A DNA stretch of 34,575 nucleotides from the NCBI GenBank assembly GCA_017468865.1, contig JAFUHM010000025.1, positions 1 to 34,575 on the forward strand. Direction: 5' to 3'. This document shows, piece by piece, positions 34,158 through 34,575 of the stretch; position 1 is the first letter of the stretch; each line of letters starts with the position of its first letter. Position numbers and translations under genes: made by a program. Below the pieces are notes generated by a model. The model was not told where the DNA came from. It saw only the letters and a program-made list of their open reading frames with translations, and did not search any database. The DNA is from Oscillospiraceae bacterium. Lineage in GTDB: Bacteria > Bacillota > Clostridia > Oscillospirales > Ruminococcaceae.

Positions 34158-34186
34158 ATTATACCATGTCGGACAGCATTTGTCAA
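34158..34186 (-). promoter_or_regulatory. Consensus promoter of the fakA-oxidoreductase operon
   Basis: Minus-strand -35 TTGACA (34181-34186), a 17-base spacer ending in TGG, and -10 TATAAT (34158-34163). Both boxes are perfect. The leader is about 36 bases. Confidence 0.88.
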
Positions 34187-34284
34187 GCCCGAAATATAAA
34201 TTGGCAGTCGGAACCGTGTTCATGGGTACAACGTCTTCACGAGAGGGAAAGTTGTATAATAAAATGACAAAAAAAGACCCAAAG

Positions 34285-34341
34285 AAAAGAACTTCGTGGT
34301 ATAATGTTAAGTGACCAAACCAACATTAAAGGAGTTCTTTT
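34285..34341 (+). promoter_or_regulatory. Imperfect inverted repeat around the IS30 transposase promoter and ribosome site
   Basis: AAAAGAACT (34285-34293) pairs with AGTTCTTTT (34333-34341), and inside it TAATGTT (34302-34308) pairs with AACATTA (34322-34328). The -10 box TATAAT (34300-34305, preceded by TGG) lies in the left arm and the ribosome site AAGGAG (34329-34334) at the right arm. A transcript starting near 34312 lacks the left arm, while a read-through transcript would fold and hide the ribosome site. Confidence 0.6.
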
Positions 34342-34343
34342 CA

Positions 34344-34575
<232 letters not shown>

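Overview
The window looks like chromosomal DNA of a Gram-positive, anaerobic clostridial bacterium, most plausibly a Ruminococcus-like member of the Oscillospiraceae. This is inferred from gene content: AddAB instead of RecBCD, a DUF4317 protein, a ferredoxin-linked 2-oxoacid oxidoreductase operon beside a FakA/YloV-type kinase, class B sortases, and Thr/Glu-rich linkers in exported proteins. There are no rRNA or tRNA genes, no CRISPR array and no intact mobile element.

Layout. 1-2280 (minus strand): a gap gene cut by the window edge and an orphan sugar-type solute-binding lipoprotein. 2490-9457 (plus): an addB-addA operon with its own promoter and terminator. 9560-16241 (plus): a cell-envelope operon of four different class B sortases in tandem followed by a secreted SpoIID-domain protein, driven by a consensus promoter and closed by a terminator. 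16251-18599 (plus): a pyrimidine-nucleoside phosphorylase and a CPBP membrane protease. 18651-20899 (minus): an EamA transporter and murA. 21160-23325 (minus): a membrane protein of unknown function and a GH25 lysozyme. 23326-23885: a repeat-bearing intergenic region leading to rpsT with a long structured leader. 24180-25448 (plus): a Wzt-like ABC ATPase. 25526-29176 (minus): an asparagine-synthetase-like protein without its N-terminal nucleophile, a serine acetyltransferase and a DUF4317 protein. 29237-34186 (minus): fakA, a P-loop ATPase, ferredoxin, and the alpha, beta and gamma subunits of a 2-oxoacid:ferredoxin oxidoreductase, behind a consensus promoter. 34285-34575 (plus): an internally deleted IS30-family transposase running off the right edge.

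The most unusual locus is the sortase array. The four paralogues keep the His/Cys/Arg active site but differ in how they sit at the membrane: an N-terminal helix, a lipoprotein anchor, a roughly 190-residue acidic cytoplasmic domain plus a Thr-rich C-terminal tail, and a short helix with a Thr-rich stalk. No sorting-signal substrate is seen in the window. Other points of interest are an AddB without a recognisable Walker A motif, the rpsT leader, 66-bp tandem repeats, and an extended -10 motif (TGnTATAAT-like) in all nine promoters that could be read.
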